DNA of 52,116 nt from Thiomargarita sp. (GTDB lineage Bacteria; Pseudomonadota; Gammaproteobacteria; Beggiatoales; Beggiatoaceae), in assembly GCA_022729575.1 (NCBI GenBank), contig DZAL01000006.1, positions 5,511 through 57,626 on the forward strand, read 5' to 3'. The translations under genes and the position numbers were made by a program. The notes under the pieces were generated by a model. It did no database searches. It had not been told where the DNA came from and saw only the letters and a list, made by a program, of their open reading frames with translations. This document shows positions 49,839 through 52,116 of the stretch, piece after piece. The first letter of the stretch is position 1, and the number at the start of each line of letters is the position of its first letter.

Positions 49839-50327
49839 ATGCTACAAGAACCGATCATTGACTCACCACCAGATTTACTAGAATTAGCCAATCAGGCCCT
49901 AGCGGAAAATAACTTTCCCCAAGCCTCCGCACATTTTGAACAGTATGCCAACAATTTGATGAATCTGGACCACCTTAAAGCCGCATTCTATTTCTCAATG
50001 GCGGCTCAATGTGAAAAAGTTAACCACTCACGCGCCTTAAGTTTATATCAAAAACTCTTTAAGATTTACAAACAAAAAGGAAAGGTCGAAGAGAGCGCTA
50101 AAATCCTCATGGAAATGGGTTTGGTTTATTTAGAATTGGGCAAAGCCGACGTTGCCAGAAAAGAATTTAAAATTGGCATGGCCCTCTATTTGGAAATAGT
50201 CCGAGACCAAATACATTGTCTAGGCGGCCCCTTAACTCAATCTCAACATGATTATTTAGTAGCCATTTTGGATAAAGTTAAATTCTGTCTCGACGAACTT
50301 TACCATAAAGACTCTCAATCACCGTGA
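49839..50327 (+). CDS. TPR-repeat protein, unknown
   Basis: A 162-residue protein of helical repeats. Three or four tetratricopeptide-like units are visible: ELANQALAENNFPQASAHFEQYA, KAAFYFSMAAQCEKVNHSRALSLYQKL, and VEESAKILMEMGLVYLELGKADVARKEFKIGMALY. No signal peptide or extra domain. TPRs mediate protein contacts; the partner is unknown. It has no close operon neighbour. Its upstream region is a mobile repeat ending TTTCTGCTTCAGTACTTA, which may hold its promoter. Confidence 0.7.
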   Translation: MLQEPIIDSPPDLLELANQALAENNFPQASAHFEQYANNLMNLDHLKAAFYFSMAAQCEKVNHSRALSLYQKLFKIYKQKGKVEESAKILMEMGLVYLELGKADVARKEFKIGMALYLEIVRDQIHCLGGPLTQSQHDYLVAILDKVKFCLDELYHKDSQSP

Positions 50328-50334
50328 GTAGTAA

Positions 50335-50646
50335 ACCCCTGACTACCACTGATGGCACGACTTGACAGCAATGAATGTCATTGTTATATTTGATAGTGAG
50401 GCACTGGGGAGTGATAGTCGGCTCCGGGCCAAACCTGACAGATCGGCAAGATCGGTCAAATTTGAGGAATGAGGGTCGCGGTTATCGGTAGTAATGCAAT
50501 AGTTAGTAGTCGCAATCTCAAACCTGACAGGTCTTCGAGACCTGTCAGGTTTAAACCACTACCTGGTGCATAACTACCCGGTTATCACTACCTAGTGTCC
50601 AACTATCCACTTACGCTTATCACCACTATCTTGGACCAGATTATTT
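50335..50646. other. Intergenic region with AAACCTGACAGGTCT hairpin
   Basis: A 312-base gap without a gene. A perfect hairpin at 50520-50552 has arms AAACCTGACAGGTCT / AGACCTGTCAGGTTT and loop TCG. Imperfect direct repeats of CTACCTGGTGCATAACTA / CTACCTAGTGTCCAACTA lie at 50560-50607. The mtaD-type gene starts after it without a clear ribosome site. Confidence 0.6.
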
Positions 50647-52002
50647 ATGCAAAACGTTGACACTTTAATTTTTGCCGGTTGGATTGTGCCGGTTGAGCCT
50701 GACCACACGATTTATGAGCAACACGCCATCGCCATTCGCGAAGGTAAAATCGTAGCGATTGTTCCCAGCCGCGAAGCCGTAAGCCAGTTTGCCGCTAAAA
50801 TTTCTCACCGCTTACCTACCCATTTACTAATTCCGGGGTTAATTAACGCTCACACGCACGCGCCCATGAATTTACTGCGTGGGTTTGCCGATGATTTACC
50901 CTTGCAAGAATGGTTAACCACCAAAATCTGGCCGGCGGAACAAGCCAATGTTTCCGCCGAATTTGTCGCCGACGGCACTAAATTAGCGATTGCCGAAATG
51001 CTTCGTAGTGGCGTGACCTGTTACAACGATATGTACTTCTTCCCCGACGTGGCCGTCGAAGTAGCTAGTCAAGCGGGCATTCGTGCGATGATTGGCCTCA
51101 TCTTGGTTGACTTTCCCACGCCCTGGGGAAAAGATGCCGACGATTATCTCCAGAAGGCGAAACAAGTTTATGAGCAATATCAGCACCACGCTTTAATTCG
51201 TTTCGCGTTAGCACCCCATGCACCTTATACGGTCTCCGATAGTTCCTTTACGGCACTAAAATCTTTAGCCGAGGAATTAAATATACCGGTTCATATTCAC
51301 CTCCATGAAACCAACACTGAAGTCGAAGAGTCCGTGCAACAACATGGCGAACGACCATTATCTCGGCTACAAAAATTAGGTTTACTCTCGCTCTCGCCAC
51401 CTCTGATTGCCGTTCACATGACGCAGCTACATAATGAGGAGATTGAACTGCTCGTCAAACATCAAATTAATGTGGTCCACTGTCCCGAATCCAATTTAAA
51501 ATTAGCCAGTGGCTTTTGTCCGGTCGCCAAATTGTTAAAAGCAGGAGTCAATGTCGCCCTAGGAACGGATGGTGCGGCCAGTAATGACGATTTAGATATT
51601 TTGGGCGAAATGCACACGGCGGCCCTGTTAACCAAAGGCATTAGTCGGGATGCCCGTTGTTTGCCAGCCGCACAAGCGTTACGCCTAGCCACCTTAAATG
51701 GAGCAAAAGCGTTAGGCATTGACCACCTTACTGGCTCCTTAGTGCCGGGCAAAGCTGCTGATATTACTGCCATTGATTTGCAAGACCTTGAAACTCAACC
51801 GTTATATAATCCCATCTCGCAATTAGTTTATGCAGTGAGTCGTGATAAAGTGACTGATGTCTGGGTCGCGGGCAAACATTTATTAAAATCTCGAGCGTTA
51901 ACTTCGCTAGACCTTCACGATCTAAAAACGAAAACGCATTTATGGCGAAATAAAATTTTGGCCTCAGTTACGCCGAAACCGACTTCCTCCCTTTCTTCTT
52001 AA
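50647..52002 (+). CDS. mtaD: Amidohydrolase, 5-methylthioadenosine/S-adenosylhomocysteine deaminase type
   Basis: A 451-residue TRZ/ATZ-family metal hydrolase, likely deaminating 5'-methylthioadenosine or S-adenosylhomocysteine in purine and methyl-cycle salvage. The metal site begins with H69-x-H71 (INAHTHAPMNLLRG). APHAPYTVSD, IHLHETNTEVEE, IAVHMTQ and LGTDGAASNDDLDIL supply the remaining His and Asp. Length and motif order are complete. Related deaminases of other substrates (such as guanine or triazines) cannot be excluded. A hairpin array starts 18 bases after the stop. Confidence 0.9.
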   Translation: MQNVDTLIFAGWIVPVEPDHTIYEQHAIAIREGKIVAIVPSREAVSQFAAKISHRLPTHLLIPGLINAHTHAPMNLLRGFADDLPLQEWLTTKIWPAEQANVSAEFVADGTKLAIAEMLRSGVTCYNDMYFFPDVAVEVASQAGIRAMIGLILVDFPTPWGKDADDYLQKAKQVYEQYQHHALIRFALAPHAPYTVSDSSFTALKSLAEELNIPVHIHLHETNTEVEESVQQHGERPLSRLQKLGLLSLSPPLIAVHMTQLHNEEIELLVKHQINVVHCPESNLKLASGFCPVAKLLKAGVNVALGTDGAASNDDLDILGEMHTAALLTKGISRDARCLPAAQALRLATLNGAKALGIDHLTGSLVPGKAADITAIDLQDLETQPLYNPISQLVYAVSRDKVTDVWVAGKHLLKSRALTSLDLHDLKTKTHLWRNKILASVTPKPTSSLSS

Positions 52003-52009
52003 TCAGTAG

Positions 52010-52116
52010 CCGAAATAGGGTTAAGGGATAACACCCCTCGAAGGGGTGTTATCCCTTAATACCGAAATAGGGTTAAGGGATAACACCCCTCGAAGGGGTG
52101 TTATCCCTTAATACCG
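52010..52116. repeat. Tandem array of GGGATAACACCCCT hairpins, cut by the window edge
   Basis: Two hairpins (52021-52059 and 52073-52111) with arms TTAAGGGATAACACCCCT and loop CGA, each preceded by CCGAAATAGGG. The period is 52 bases. A third unit begins at 52114. It lies directly downstream of mtaD. Single copies of the hairpin are at 18987-19019 and 40607-40629. Confidence 0.85.

Noticed and set aside
52010..52116. CRISPR or iteron origin
   Set aside because: Spacers are identical and the unit is a hairpin found singly elsewhere; no replication gene is adjacent.

Overview
The window reads as the chromosome of a Gram-negative gammaproteobacterium. Evidence: LptD with the four-cysteine pattern, UbiA, PriA, TilS and the rpsP-rimM-trmD-rplS cluster. 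A NarK-type carrier beside an octaheme HAO-family cytochrome, two filamentous-haemagglutinin-type exoproteins and very many dispersed hairpin repeats together suggest a Beggiatoa/Thioploca-like large sulfur bacterium. That placement is an inference from gene content, not a database match.

Layout. 1-8061: housekeeping and envelope genes (PP2C phosphatase and nicotinate phosphoribosyltransferase on the minus strand; LptD, ComEC, a DUF2062 protein). 8062-12559: an accessory island with two decayed IS5-like transposase ends, a PIN toxin-antitoxin pair and a one-polypeptide restriction-modification enzyme. 12871-18913: PabB-like enzyme, acyltransferase, secreted trypsin-like protease, UbiA, a twice-frameshifted ATPase remnant and an orphan ParA. 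19328-27609: a large secreted multidomain protein, PriA, TilS and a DUF455 protein. 28184-33655: a nitrogen-respiration locus with an FNR-like site, NarK, a periplasmic octaheme cytochrome and a fusion of nine haem-c motifs to a cytochrome b561-type membrane domain. 33899-40403: two paralogous exoproteins flanking a nuclease-like/PIN pair. 40627-43733: cupin, small membrane protein, ApbE and a CoA-binding protein. 44142-46151: rpsP-rimM-trmD-rplS. 46537-52002: YajQ, a long DsbC-like protein, a DUF433/PIN-like pair, a TPR protein and an MtaD-type deaminase.

The most striking content lies between genes. At least five families of small non-coding inverted-repeat elements fill nearly every gap: A with ends GGTAGTCCC, B with ends ACTCACCTTACGCA, C with ends GCACTGCCATTAAGTTA, D with ends TATAGCAAATCTCACTTGA, and E at 36566-36664. 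They insert into each other with visible target duplications. Short hairpins with 3-base loops (often TCG or TCA) sit just after stop codons or contain them. Both window edges are tandem hairpin arrays. No tRNA, rRNA or CRISPR array was seen.

How genes work together: NarK would import nitrate or exchange nitrite, and the cytochrome b fusion could pass quinol electrons to the octaheme enzyme for nitrite or hydroxylamine chemistry. The 8-18 kb and 36-37 kb stretches hold defence or toxin-type genes mixed with mobile debris. The 44-47 kb stretch is ordinary translation machinery.
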